36,668 nt of DNA from Deltaproteobacteria bacterium (GTDB lineage Bacteria > Desulfobacterota > Binatia > Bin18): NCBI GenBank assembly GCA_016874775.1, contig VGTJ01000038.1, positions 1-36,668 on the forward strand, in the 5' to 3' direction. Under the pieces are notes generated by a model. The model was not told where the DNA came from and made no database searches. It saw nothing but the letters and a program-made list of their open reading frames with translations. This document shows, piece after piece, positions 7,550-16,334 of this stretch (the first letter of the stretch is position 1; every line of letters begins with the position of its first letter). Made by a program: the position numbers and the translations under genes.

Positions 7550-8791
7550 ATGACTAAAGAGGAATTTTATCGCGACGCGCGTCCTGGATCAGTCGGACCA
7601 TTGGAAGGGGTCGTCGTTATTGAAGCGTGTACAACATATGCTGGACCGGTTGCTGGCGCAGAGCTAGCGGATATGGGAGCCGAGGTGATCAAGTGCGAAC
7701 TGCCGGGGACTGGGGACATCTGTCGTTTGTTTGGGCCTAAAGTGCCGAATGCTCCAGAGGCTGACAATGGAGCACCCTTTCTCAGTATCAACCGGAATAA
7801 GAAATCGATCACGTTGAATTTCCATCACGCCAAAGGGCAAGAGATCTTTCGCCGACTCGCGAGTCGTGCGGACATTGTCTTGGAAAACTTTCGTCCTGGT
7901 GCCATGAGCAAATGGAACATTGGTTATGAGCAGGTTTGCCAAATGAAGCCGGACATTGTCTACGTGTCACTCTCGTGCTTAGGACAATGGGGCCCGTTGT
8001 CACATAAAGTGGGATACGACACCGATGCCCAGGCGATGAGTGGGATCATGTCGGTGACGGGGCTGCCGGATGGGCCACCGACGAAAGTCGGGAATGCCAT
8101 CGTTGATTACCTCAGCGGTGTCAAAGCTGCGCAGGCAGCATTGGCGGCATATGTGCGGCGGTTACGAACGGGAGAGGGACAATGGGTAGATGTTGCGATG
8201 GTGGACAGCGCACTTTCTGTGACAGAAGGGGGAATGATGCATGCCGCGATGAATGGTGAGGTATGGAAGCGCAATGGCAATCGGCATCCATCCTCGGCTC
8301 CATGCAATAGTTTTCGTTGCGTTGATGGTGAGGTGATGCTCGCGGTAGCGCACGATCGTCAGTGGCAACGGCTTTGTCAACTCATTGGCCGGGAGGACTT
8401 GATGCATGACCAACGGACGGGAAACATCGCAGCGCGCAAAGCCAATGAACCATTCGTTGAGCAGGTCGTCGCCGCGTGGGCACGTACACAGCGTGTGCAA
8501 GACGTGGTAGCGACGCTTAACGCGGAGAGCATTTCCTGTTCACCGATCCTCGATTTTGGACAGATTGTGAAAGAAGAGCACTTTCGCGTACGTGAGAGTG
8601 TGGCAGAGATTCAGCATCCGACGGCAGGCAACTTGACGCATTATGGAACTGCGCCGAAGTTCTCTCGTACACGGACAGGGGTCCGCTCTGCGGCACCGAG
8701 GTTAGGGCAACACAATGCTGACATCTATGGGCAATGGTTAGGGTATGACGCGAAGGAGCTAGCAGAGTTGGTGGGAGCAGGGATCATATAG
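7550..8791 (+). CDS. CaiB/BaiF-family (class III) CoA transferase
   Basis: This 413-residue class III acyl-CoA transferase moves CoA between carboxylic acids through an aspartyl-CoA intermediate. The N-terminal nucleotide-fold segment is in LEGVVVIEACTTYAGPVAGA followed by ELADMGAEVIKCE. RPGAMSKWNIGYEQV and GYDTDAQAMSGIMSVTG are family signatures, and the catalytic Asp is likely in VDVAMVDSAL or YDTDAQA. The ATG at 7550 is preferred to the earlier in-frame codon at 7523 because GGAGG lies eight bases before it. It is divergent from mtoX. The acid substrate cannot be read from sequence, and formyl-, carnitine- or succinyl-type transferases are all possible. Confidence 0.9.
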   Translation: MTKEEFYRDARPGSVGPLEGVVVIEACTTYAGPVAGAELADMGAEVIKCELPGTGDICRLFGPKVPNAPEADNGAPFLSINRNKKSITLNFHHAKGQEIFRRLASRADIVLENFRPGAMSKWNIGYEQVCQMKPDIVYVSLSCLGQWGPLSHKVGYDTDAQAMSGIMSVTGLPDGPPTKVGNAIVDYLSGVKAAQAALAAYVRRLRTGEGQWVDVAMVDSALSVTEGGMMHAAMNGEVWKRNGNRHPSSAPCNSFRCVDGEVMLAVAHDRQWQRLCQLIGREDLMHDQRTGNIAARKANEPFVEQVVAAWARTQRVQDVVATLNAESISCSPILDFGQIVKEEHFRVRESVAEIQHPTAGNLTHYGTAPKFSRTRTGVRSAAPRLGQHNADIYGQWLGYDAKELAELVGAGII

Positions 8792-8899
8792 TCATCCTCG
8801 TACTAAAGGCCAGCTCTCAGTGGCCGATCATTCTTCAATGCCGACACCACAGGGGTGGTGCAAATCTTTCGTAGCTTTGCGGCAGATTGGATTCCGACC

Positions 8900-10657
8900 A
8901 TGTTTCGGTTGAAGAACGTTTCGGTACGCAACAAACTGTTAATGCTGAGCGCGACATTACTCGTGGCAGTCGCGGTGGTTGGCGCGACTGGATATCGCGG
9001 CATTACGGAACTGACCCAGTTGTACGGAGTGAGTGAACAACAGTTTGAAGCGGTGCGAACGGTGGCAACGATAGAACGGGCGTACGATGTGCTACGAGGG
9101 ATTGTTTTTCGGGCCTGGATTGCTGCGCAACGCCGTGATCAAACCGGACAGGATGAAGCAACGACAGACTTGCAAAACCAGGCGGAGATCATTACCGCTT
9201 CGTTTGACGCGCTTGAGACCTTTCCGCTGGAGCAAGACGCAAAGGATATGATGGGCCAGGTGCACGCGGCGCTTTCGATGTATGTAACGCGGGCGCAGGA
9301 AACAGTAAAACTGGCAGCGAGTGGCAGTTGGGATCAGGTCGAAGCAGAACTCGTTCAGTTTCAAGCCATGTTTACAAGCACTGGGGAAATGCTCCAAGAC
9401 CTGGGCCTGCTCGTGCGTGGGGGGACGAGCTTTATCAAGGCGAAAAGTGAAGAGACGGCAGGACGCGCGACGCAACATGCCGCGATCGTACTGGGAGTTG
9501 CGTTACTGCTGGCCATTGGGTTGAGCTGGGCCATTGCGTACTCGATTGTGACGCCCTTGGTGAAGATGACACAAGCTGCGCGGCTGATTGCGACTGGAGA
9601 GATCGGGCAGCAGATCGATCATCACGCGAAGGATGAAACTGGGGCACTGGCTGGCGCCTTTCGAGAGTTGATTTCCTATATTCAGGGGATTGCGGAAGCG
9701 GCGGATCGTGTCAGCAGCGGCGATCTCACTGTGACGATTGATCCGAAGTCAACACAAGATGTGCTGTCGCGTAACTTCGCCCATATGGTGGAAAATTTGC
9801 GAGAGATGAACGGAAAAGTCCGCGAGGGGACAGAAGTCCTGTCTCATGCGATTGCGCAGATCCTCAGTACGATATCGCAGGTTGCGCGGAGCACGACTGA
9901 CACGGCGGCTGCGGTGACGCAAACCGCAACGACTTTGGAGGAGGTCAAGAAAATCGCCCACATGGCGAATGAGCGAGCGAAAGCGGTAGCTGAGAATAGT
10001 AAGCAAACCGCGACTGTCTCGGCTAACGGTGAACTTGCGTTGACGAAAGCAGACGCTGGCTTGAACCGTATCCGCGAACAGATGGAGTCGATTGCCGACA
10101 GTGTCATTCATTTAGGTGAAAACAGTCAAGCGATCGCTGCGATCATTGAGGCCGTGAACGAGGTCGCTGAGCAGTCCTCGCTTCTAGCGGTGAACGCGGC
10201 GATTGAGGCGGCGAACGCTGGTGAATTGGGAAAAGGGTTTGCCGTGATTGCGCGCGCAGTCAAAGTGCTCGCTGACCAGTCCAAGCAAGCAACAAGCCAG
10301 GTTAGTGCCATTCTCACCGACATTCAGAAAGCGAGCCATGTAGCGGTGCTGGTGACGGAGCAAGGGACTAAATCCGTTCAAGTCGGAGTTTCTCAATCCC
10401 TAGAAGCGGGAGAGTCGATTCGCATTTTGTCCAGCAACATCGCCGATGCGGCGCGTGCCATGACGAACATTGCCACGTCTAGTGAACAACAGCTTACGGG
10501 GATAGACCAGGTTGTAGGTGCGATGACAAGCATCCAGCGTGCGAGCGCGCAGAACGCTGAGAACATGAAGAAGATTGAGATAGCAACGCAGAATCTCCAA
10601 GGGGTGGGTGCTTCTCTGTCTGTACTCTTGGGGCAATATCGACTGACAGCCTACTGA
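8900..10657 (+). CDS. Methyl-accepting chemotaxis protein with tandem HAMP
   Basis: This transmembrane receptor of about 585 residues has a first membrane helix at about 13-32 (LLMLSATLLVAVAVVGATGY), a periplasmic four-helix-bundle sensor of about 150 residues, and a second helix at about 190-212 (IVLGVALLLAIGLSWAIAYS). Two HAMP-like segments follow (TPLVKMTQAARLIATGEIGQ, and IAEAADRVSSGDLTVTIDP). The signalling tip is EQSSLLAVNAAIEAANAGE then LGKGFAVIARAVKVLA. It is expected to control CheA/CheW, but no che genes are present in the window. The start is uncertain between ATG 8900 and GTG 8855. The ligand is unknown. Confidence 0.9.
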   Translation: MFRLKNVSVRNKLLMLSATLLVAVAVVGATGYRGITELTQLYGVSEQQFEAVRTVATIERAYDVLRGIVFRAWIAAQRRDQTGQDEATTDLQNQAEIITASFDALETFPLEQDAKDMMGQVHAALSMYVTRAQETVKLAASGSWDQVEAELVQFQAMFTSTGEMLQDLGLLVRGGTSFIKAKSEETAGRATQHAAIVLGVALLLAIGLSWAIAYSIVTPLVKMTQAARLIATGEIGQQIDHHAKDETGALAGAFRELISYIQGIAEAADRVSSGDLTVTIDPKSTQDVLSRNFAHMVENLREMNGKVREGTEVLSHAIAQILSTISQVARSTTDTAAAVTQTATTLEEVKKIAHMANERAKAVAENSKQTATVSANGELALTKADAGLNRIREQMESIADSVIHLGENSQAIAAIIEAVNEVAEQSSLLAVNAAIEAANAGELGKGFAVIARAVKVLADQSKQATSQVSAILTDIQKASHVAVLVTEQGTKSVQVGVSQSLEAGESIRILSSNIADAARAMTNIATSSEQQLTGIDQVVGAMTSIQRASAQNAENMKKIEIATQNLQGVGASLSVLLGQYRLTAY

Positions 10658-10879
10658 GGAGCGCTTGCACGGAGAAACAGAAGGACGGTGGCCGATTCGT
10701 TTTTCACCAAAGAAAAATTATCGGACATTGTATGTAAAAAGAGTGTTCGCGTATGGCCTCGACCGCCATCGTGACTGCTGGTAAATACTCGGCGTGCAGG
10801 AAAATTTTGATGTCCCGTAGTTGCCCCACAGGTTTTCAGCCATGGCGATTAAGTTTGTAAATAGCTGAAAATACTACAG

Positions 10880-10966
10880 GGAGGGATGGCTGAGTGGACG
10901 AAAGCGCCGGTCTTGAAAATCGGTAGGGTCGCAAGGCTCTCGTGGGTTCGAATCCCACTCCCTCCG
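10880..10966 (+). tRNA. tRNA-Ser (anticodon UGA)
   Basis: The acceptor arms GGAGGGA (10880-10886) and TCCCTCC (10959-10965) pair fully, with discriminator G at 10966. The D arm contains GGCTGAGTGGACGAAAGCGCC. The anticodon stem CCGGT/ATCGG encloses loop CTTGAAA, which gives anticodon TGA. A long variable arm (GGGTCGCAAGGCTC) and the T arm with GGTTCGAATCCC follow. The long variable arm and the G73 discriminator identify a serine tRNA. The CCA end is not encoded. Confidence 0.97.
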
Positions 10967-11021
10967 CTCTCGCGTTTCTATTTCTCAGACAGACAAATTC
11001 AGTATAGCGGAATGGTCACCG

Positions 11022-11960
11022 CTACTCGCGATGGTATGGCTGTCCGAGTGCGGCTGGCGCGGTGGCGCTGGTTTTCAGCAGCATCAATGCTAAGAGCGTC
11101 AGTACGTACGGTAGCATCAGCACGATCTGGTATGGCAGCTCTGAACCGAGCGCTTGTAGATGAAACTGCAATGCCGTGGCTACACCAAAGAATAGGGCAC
11201 CCCATAGCGCTCCAGTGGGATTCCAGCGACCAAAGATAACGATAGCAAGGGCGATGAAGCCACGCCCTGCAGACATTCCTTCAATGAAGGTGTTTGAGTA
11301 CGCGAGTGAGAGATAACTGCCCGCGATGCCTCCGAGTACACCTTCGAAGGCAAGAGCCAGGAAACGGACTCTTTTGACGGAGATCCCTAGCGTTTCGGCG
11401 GCGTGGGGATGCTCCCCTACCGCTTGAAGTTGGAGTCCAGCGCGAAGGTAAAAAAGAAAGAATGTACATATCGGCACAAGGGTAATGGCAAGATAGACAA
11501 GCCCTGCATGCTGGAAAAGGGATGAGCCAAGGATTGGGAGCGTACTGAAAAAGGGGATATGGATGGGCAAAAATGTGGAGACCTGTAAGGCCTGCCCAGT
11601 AACGCCGAAAATCCCACGGTAGAGAACACCAGTGAGTCCAGCCGCTAACAGGTTAAGACCTACTCCGACGACAATTTGATCAGCACTAAGCCCGACTGTT
11701 AATCCGGCGAAGAGCAAGGCAAGGAGAAGGCCGCTCACTGCACCTACGATGAGTCCTAGTAGAGGTGAGCCGGAGAAGTAACTGGCAGTCATACCAGCGA
11801 AAGCACCGGTGAGGAGAATGCCTTCAAGTCCGATATTAATAATGCCTGCGCGTTGCACGAAGGTCTCTCCCAACGCAGCGAACAAAAGAGGAGTTGCCGC
11901 TACGAGAGTGGAGTGTAGGAGTGCGTCACTATTGTTCAGAAGGGCAATGAGAAAATCCAT
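11022..11960 (-). CDS. BMP-type ABC importer, second permease
   Basis: This 312-residue permease has about eight hydrophobic helices (for example LFAALGETFVQRAGIINIGLE and LLGLIVGAVSGLLLALLFAGL). It matches the YufQ/BmpD-like branch of the branched-chain/sugar permease superfamily that serves purine-nucleoside importers. GIINIGLEGILLTGAFAG and the EAA-like cytoplasmic loop VGEHPHAAETLGISVKRVRFLAL are characteristic. It is the last gene of the six-gene operon, 7 bases after the first permease. The two permeases should form the heterodimeric channel energised by the double ATPase. The substrate is inferred to be a nucleoside or nucleoside-like heterocycle. Confidence 0.88.
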   Translation of the reverse strand: MDFLIALLNNSDALLHSTLVAATPLLFAALGETFVQRAGIINIGLEGILLTGAFAGMTASYFSGSPLLGLIVGAVSGLLLALLFAGLTVGLSADQIVVGVGLNLLAAGLTGVLYRGIFGVTGQALQVSTFLPIHIPFFSTLPILGSSLFQHAGLVYLAITLVPICTFFLFYLRAGLQLQAVGEHPHAAETLGISVKRVRFLALAFEGVLGGIAGSYLSLAYSNTFIEGMSAGRGFIALAIVIFGRWNPTGALWGALFFGVATALQFHLQALGSELPYQIVLMLPYVLTLLALMLLKTSATAPAALGQPYHRE

Positions 11961-11967
11961 TTCAGCA

Positions 11968-13056
11968 CTATGTCAGGGAAGGTAAAAGTACGAACCAACA
12001 CAAAAGGAGCGGTACGATGAGGCGTGTTGAAGTCCGGTGGATGAAGCGTTGAACGGTAGCGGTACTGTAGGCGGCAAGAAAGAGCACCACAACGGCTTGT
12101 ATGACGGATGCAAGAACAGAGGAGAGCCCGATGGTTCGTTGTACAGCACTGGCCCCGGCGTCTAATGCACCAAAGAAGAGTGCAGCGAACACAACGCCGA
12201 TCGGAGAGCGTTGGCCGACGAGGGCGACAGCAATGGCAGTATAGCCGTAACCAGGTGAAAATTTTTCGTACACACGGTGCGTGATTCCGCTTACTTCAAT
12301 ACCTCCGGCAAGGCCAGCAAGCGCACCACTGAGCAGAAAGGCGAGCGCGACTTGGCGATCTGTGGCAATGCCAGCAAAGCGAGCGGCAATTGGGTTCGCA
12401 CCAGTGGCACGGATGCGGAAGCCAGCTTTCGTGCGGAAAAGGAAAATCCAGACTATCAGTGCAGCAACGAGGGCGAAGAGAATTCCTAGGTGGAAGCGAG
12501 CTGGAGGAAACAGCCGAGGAAGGGTGGCCGTAGGCGGAAGGGGGTCAGTTTGTGGGTATTGCCCGGCCACTTCCATGAGTGGACCGTGGACACCATAACT
12601 GACAAGGTACAGTGCGACAAAATTGAGCATAATCGTACTGATGACTTCGTTGACGTTGTGTTTTTGTTTGAGATAGGCGGCACAGCCAGCCCAAAACACT
12701 CCGGCACTAAGCGAGGCAGCAACGACAATCGCGACTGCGAGGGGTGAAGGAATGAAGGTGAGGTGCTGACCGACCCACGCGGTCGCGAGGGCACCGAGGA
12801 GAAGTTGTCCTTCGGCGCCAATGTTCCAGACGCCAGCACGAAGGGCCAACATTACTGCGAGACCGGTGAATAGTAGTGGGCAAGCTTTTACCGCGGTTTC
12901 GGAGAGGCGGTAGGAATCACCTGCTGCGCCGAGCCATAAGTTTACAAAGACGCTTGGGACATCGGCACCGGTAAGCCATAACCCGCACGCAATGACGATC
13001 GCTGCTGATGCAAGAGCAAGGAGTGGCGATATGAGTGCGGTTAGTTGAACAGTCAC
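11968..13056 (-). CDS. BMP-type ABC importer, first permease
   Basis: This 362-residue inner-membrane protein has about nine hydrophobic segments. It carries the family signature LALRAGVWNIGAEGQLLLGA, the segment KQKHNVNEVISTIMLNFVAL and the ATPase-contact loop RATGANPIAARFAGIATDRQ. It is homologous to YufP/NupP-type permeases of nucleoside importers. The GTG start at 13056 overlaps the stop of the ATPase gene by four bases, so the genes are translationally coupled. The next permease begins 7 bases after its stop. Together with the lipoprotein and ATPase the transporter is complete. Confidence 0.88.
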   Translation of the reverse strand: MTVQLTALISPLLALASAAIVIACGLWLTGADVPSVFVNLWLGAAGDSYRLSETAVKACPLLFTGLAVMLALRAGVWNIGAEGQLLLGALATAWVGQHLTFIPSPLAVAIVVAASLSAGVFWAGCAAYLKQKHNVNEVISTIMLNFVALYLVSYGVHGPLMEVAGQYPQTDPLPPTATLPRLFPPARFHLGILFALVAALIVWIFLFRTKAGFRIRATGANPIAARFAGIATDRQVALAFLLSGALAGLAGGIEVSGITHRVYEKFSPGYGYTAIAVALVGQRSPIGVVFAALFFGALDAGASAVQRTIGLSSVLASVIQAVVVLFLAAYSTATVQRFIHRTSTRLIVPLLLCWFVLLPSLT

Positions 13057-14588
13057 GATGCGGTGGTCACTCCAGTCATCATTTGGCCGAGTATCGCGGG
13101 CTCTATCTGAGGATCAACGGGACCCAAGAGTCGACCATGATACAGTGCATAGATGCGATGACTGAGGGCGAGAATTTCGTCAAGGTCGGTAGAGAAGAGC
13201 AAGACTCCTGCACCGCGCTGGCAGTGTTCGTTCAGGGTGCGGTGTACATAATCGGTTGCTCCGATATCCAGTCCGCGAGTTGGGTTGGCAGCGATGATTA
13301 ACTGTGGCTGTGTTGCTAGTTCACGGGCAATGACGATGCGCTGTTGGTTACCACCAGAGAGAGAAGAGGTCGCGGCGAATGGTGATGACGTGCGAATGCC
13401 AAAGCGGTCGATTTGCGTGATAGCGAAGTGGCGAAGATCGCTGGGGCTGAGGAATGGTCCAGGAGATACGGTGGCAAGACGTTGAGAGTTAAGGAGGAGA
13501 TTGTCTTCCACAGACAGGGAAAGGGCAAGTCCTTCCTGGCGGCGGTCTTGGGGAATAAGGGCGATCCCCAGGGTACGCATTTGAGCTGGGGAAGAGCGGC
13601 GCAGCTGATTACCACTGATGGTGATGGTTCCTTGTGTTGGTTGCTGCAGTCCAAGCAGAATCTCGATGAGTTCCGTCTGTCCATTGCCCGCAACTCCGGC
13701 GATGCCAACGATCTCACCAGGTCGTACGTCTAGGGAAAGATTGTGGAGCGAGACGCCACGAGAGGAGGTTGAGAAGGAGGTGCTATCGAGAGACAGGTGT
13801 GGGGAGGTGTGTGGTGGGTGGTCACGCGAAGTTGAGGAGGTGAGATTCAGGGAGGCGCTGGGAAGAGGCAGCTCTCCGACCATTAGTTGAGCGAGTTCTG
13901 CCGGAGTTGTGGTAGCAGTGTTTTTCGTTGTGACCAAGCGACCTCGACGCAGAACGGAGAGGCGATCGGCGATGGCGACCACTTCGGGAATTTTGTGGGT
14001 GATCAAAAGAATCAGATATCTTTCTTGTTTCAAACGACGAAGAACAGCGAAAAGATTTTCAACTTCAGCTGGAGTAAGAACGGCGGTTGGTTCATCAAGA
14101 ATCAGGATGCGAGCCGAGGCAGCGAGCGCTTTGAGGATCTCTACACGTTGCTGAGAGCCGACAGACAGTGCTGCGATGGGGGTGTCAGGATTTTCGATGT
14201 TGATGCCGAAGTGAGTTGCGAGAGTGACTATTTGTTGTGATAAAACCTTACGATCGATTCTATCGAGACTGGAACCTGCATGTGCGAGAAGGATGTTTTC
14301 CGCAATGGTAAACGAAGGGATGAGCATGAAATGCTGGTGAACCATGGCGATGCCAGCAGCAAGTGCAGATCGAGGTGACGAGAAGCGGTGGGGGTGGCCG
14401 TCGATGAGGATGGTGCCAAGATCGGGGCGATATAAACCAGAAACCAGATGCATAAGAGTAGACTTCCCTGCACCATTCTCGCCGAGGATGGCGTGAATTT
14501 CGCCGGCGGGGAAATCAATACTGACGTGATCAACCGCGAGAGTCCCACGAAAAGTTTTGGTGAGGTCTCTGATGGCAAGGTCGGGCAT
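13053..14588 (-). CDS. BMP-type ABC importer, double ATP-binding subunit
   Basis: This 511-residue fused ATPase has two nucleotide-binding domains. Domain 1 has Walker A GENGAGKST, signature LSVGSQQRVEI and Walker B LILDEPTAVL. Domain 2 has a degenerate Walker A (GVAGNGQTEL), an intact signature LSGGNQQRIVI and a Walker B-like LIIAANPTRGLDI in which the usual Asp-Glu is replaced. This asymmetry, with only the first site fully active, is normal for sugar and nucleoside importer ATPases (RbsA/YufO type). The gene starts 7 bases after the binding-lipoprotein gene and overlaps the first permease by 4 bases. Confidence 0.92.
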   Translation of the reverse strand: MPDLAIRDLTKTFRGTLAVDHVSIDFPAGEIHAILGENGAGKSTLMHLVSGLYRPDLGTILIDGHPHRFSSPRSALAAGIAMVHQHFMLIPSFTIAENILLAHAGSSLDRIDRKVLSQQIVTLATHFGINIENPDTPIAALSVGSQQRVEILKALAASARILILDEPTAVLTPAEVENLFAVLRRLKQERYLILLITHKIPEVVAIADRLSVLRRGRLVTTKNTATTTPAELAQLMVGELPLPSASLNLTSSTSRDHPPHTSPHLSLDSTSFSTSSRGVSLHNLSLDVRPGEIVGIAGVAGNGQTELIEILLGLQQPTQGTITISGNQLRRSSPAQMRTLGIALIPQDRRQEGLALSLSVEDNLLLNSQRLATVSPGPFLSPSDLRHFAITQIDRFGIRTSSPFAATSSLSGGNQQRIVIARELATQPQLIIAANPTRGLDIGATDYVHRTLNEHCQRGAGVLLFSTDLDEILALSHRIYALYHGRLLGPVDPQIEPAILGQMMTGVTTAS

Positions 14589-14594
14589 GGGAAG

Positions 14595-15608
14595 TTATGA
14601 AGCGCCTGATGGTACGGGGGAGAATTCAACGCTGGGGACAGTTAAGGTGCCATTGATGATCTGTTGCTGCGCGGCGTCGATGCGAGCTTGCGCTTCAGGC
14701 GAGAGACGATCTTTTAATGTTGGGTTGTAGACGAGAGCTATGACGTTGTCTTTCAAGCCCAGGCGAATAATGCGGCCTTGAAAGGAGCGGTTTTGGACAG
14801 ATTGGGCCATTTGCAGAAATGCTGTCGGGATATCAATGACGCCGCTCGCGAGAATCACAGAAGGTGCGAGATCGTTTTGGTTTTTGTTGGTACCAAAGGC
14901 AAGAACATTCTTTTCTTGGGCGGCTTGGAAGGCTCCAAGACTAGCTGCGTCGGCGTTCGGGATAATGACATCACAGCCTTGTTCTATGAGTGCTGTAGTT
15001 GCTTGCTTGGCCGCGCCGACATCTTCCCAGTTGCTGATGTATGAAACGATGACTTGGAAGTTGGGATTGACACTTTTGGCTCCAGCCTCAAACGCCATAA
15101 ACGTGCTTTTAAGGGGTGGAATCTCAACGCCGCCGATAGCGCCGGCTTTGCCTGTTTTAGAGACGAGCGCACTTATCATACCCATGAGATATGTCGCTTC
15201 TTCGAGGAGAAATCGCATCGGGGCGACATTTGTTCGAACAGTGCTCCCTGAAGTGGTGATGAATACAGAGTTGGGAAAGTCGGTCGCAACCTTCGCGGCC
15301 GCATCTTGGAACTCAAAACCATGACCGAAAATGAGATGAAAATTGCGGCTGGCATAGTCACGGAAGGCTTCTTCAAATTCAGCTGGTGTCTTGGTTTCGA
15401 TTTGGCTGACTTCAGCGTGAAGAGTGTCTTTGATCTTGGTTAGTCCTTCGTAGGCGAGAGCATTCCAGCCTGCGTCGCTAATCGGACCGGGGGTAAGGAG
15501 GGCGACGCGAAAAGTATTGGATAACTCCTGAACAGGTTTACTATTACAGGAGGTTCCGAGGAGCAGGATAATAAGAAGAAAAACGAGAGAAATGCGGTGG
15601 GCGATCAC
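14595..15608 (-). CDS. BMP-family substrate-binding lipoprotein (nucleoside-type)
   Basis: This 337-residue periplasmic binding protein of the BMP/PnrA (Med) family has a signal peptide ending in a lipobox-like LLLGTSC, which should anchor it by lipid to the membrane. FRVALLTPGPISDAGWNALAYEG is the typical N-terminal motif, and FGHGFEFQDAAAKVA plus GAIGGVEIPPLKSTFMAFEAG are further family signatures. Members such as PnrA and BmpA bind purine nucleosides. The GTG start overlaps the stop of the SDR gene by four bases, so the binding protein is translationally coupled to that enzyme. Ligand identity is inferred from the family only and might be a pterin or related heterocycle given the operon. 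Confidence 0.9.
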   Translation of the reverse strand: MIAHRISLVFLLIILLLGTSCNSKPVQELSNTFRVALLTPGPISDAGWNALAYEGLTKIKDTLHAEVSQIETKTPAEFEEAFRDYASRNFHLIFGHGFEFQDAAAKVATDFPNSVFITTSGSTVRTNVAPMRFLLEEATYLMGMISALVSKTGKAGAIGGVEIPPLKSTFMAFEAGAKSVNPNFQVIVSYISNWEDVGAAKQATTALIEQGCDVIIPNADAASLGAFQAAQEKNVLAFGTNKNQNDLAPSVILASGVIDIPTAFLQMAQSVQNRSFQGRIIRLGLKDNVIALVYNPTLKDRLSPEAQARIDAAQQQIINGTLTVPSVEFSPVPSGAS

Positions 15609-16330
15609 AAGACCCCTAAAGGTGGCATGAGTACGATCTCATCGGTGTGAATGCCAGGCGGTTGGGCGATGACACTGATCATCGCATTTGCCACGTCAGT
15701 TGCTGACAGCATCTTGCTCCGATCTAGGGTGCTGCCACTAGTATCCCACAATGGAGTGTCGACTGCGCCAGGAATGACGGCAGTCACTTTTATCCCGGCT
15801 GAGCGGACTTCGGCGGCGATCACTCTGGTTAAACCAAGCGAGCCCATTTTCGAGGCGGTATAGCCAGTCGACCCTGAGAGGGTGTGGGTGCTGGCAATTG
15901 AGAGTACGTTGAGGATGTGACCTTGGCCGCGCGGAAGCATCGCGCGTACGACGTGCTTGCAGCACAGGTAGATGCCGCGGAGATTGACGTTAATCATGGA
16001 GTCCCAGTCTTCTGTACGAGATTCAATGATTGGTCCGAAATATGCGCCGCCAGCACTGGTGATAAGAATGTCGATATGGCCAAAGGATGCTGTAGTTTTG
16101 GCGACTAAGTCTTCAACTTGCGATTCACTACTGACATCAGTAGGCACAGCGAGGGCGGTGCCGCCAGCTTTCGTGATCTCAGACACAAGTTCATCGAGTT
16201 TTTGTTTTGTTCGTGCAGCGAGCGTGACTTTGGCTCCTGATTGTGCAAGAGCGAGGGCAACCGCGCGTCCGATGCCAGATCCAGCTCCGGTGACAATCGC
16301 AACTTGCCCGTGAAGAGTTTGTATCGTCAT
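15605..16330 (-). CDS. Short-chain dehydrogenase/reductase coupled to PTPS
   Basis: This 241-residue classical SDR has TGAGSGIGRAVALALA as the nucleotide-binding glycine motif, LAARTKQKLDEL suggesting NADP(H) preference, the helix motif SAGG, and the catalytic triad in LSIASTHTLSGSTGYTASK (Ser, Tyr, Lys). It lies 4 bases behind the tandem PTPS gene and overlaps the importer lipoprotein gene. In tetrahydrobiopterin synthesis the step after PTPS is reduction of 6-pyruvoyl-tetrahydropterin by an SDR (sepiapterin reductase), so that role is a reasonable inference from position. Sequence alone does not separate it from general SDR oxidoreductases. Confidence 0.85.
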   Translation of the reverse strand: MTIQTLHGQVAIVTGAGSGIGRAVALALAQSGAKVTLAARTKQKLDELVSEITKAGGTALAVPTDVSSESQVEDLVAKTTASFGHIDILITSAGGAYFGPIIESRTEDWDSMINVNLRGIYLCCKHVVRAMLPRGQGHILNVLSIASTHTLSGSTGYTASKMGSLGLTRVIAAEVRSAGIKVTAVIPGAVDTPLWDTSGSTLDRSKMLSATDVANAMISVIAQPPGIHTDEIVLMPPLGVL

Positions 16331-16334
16331 AGTG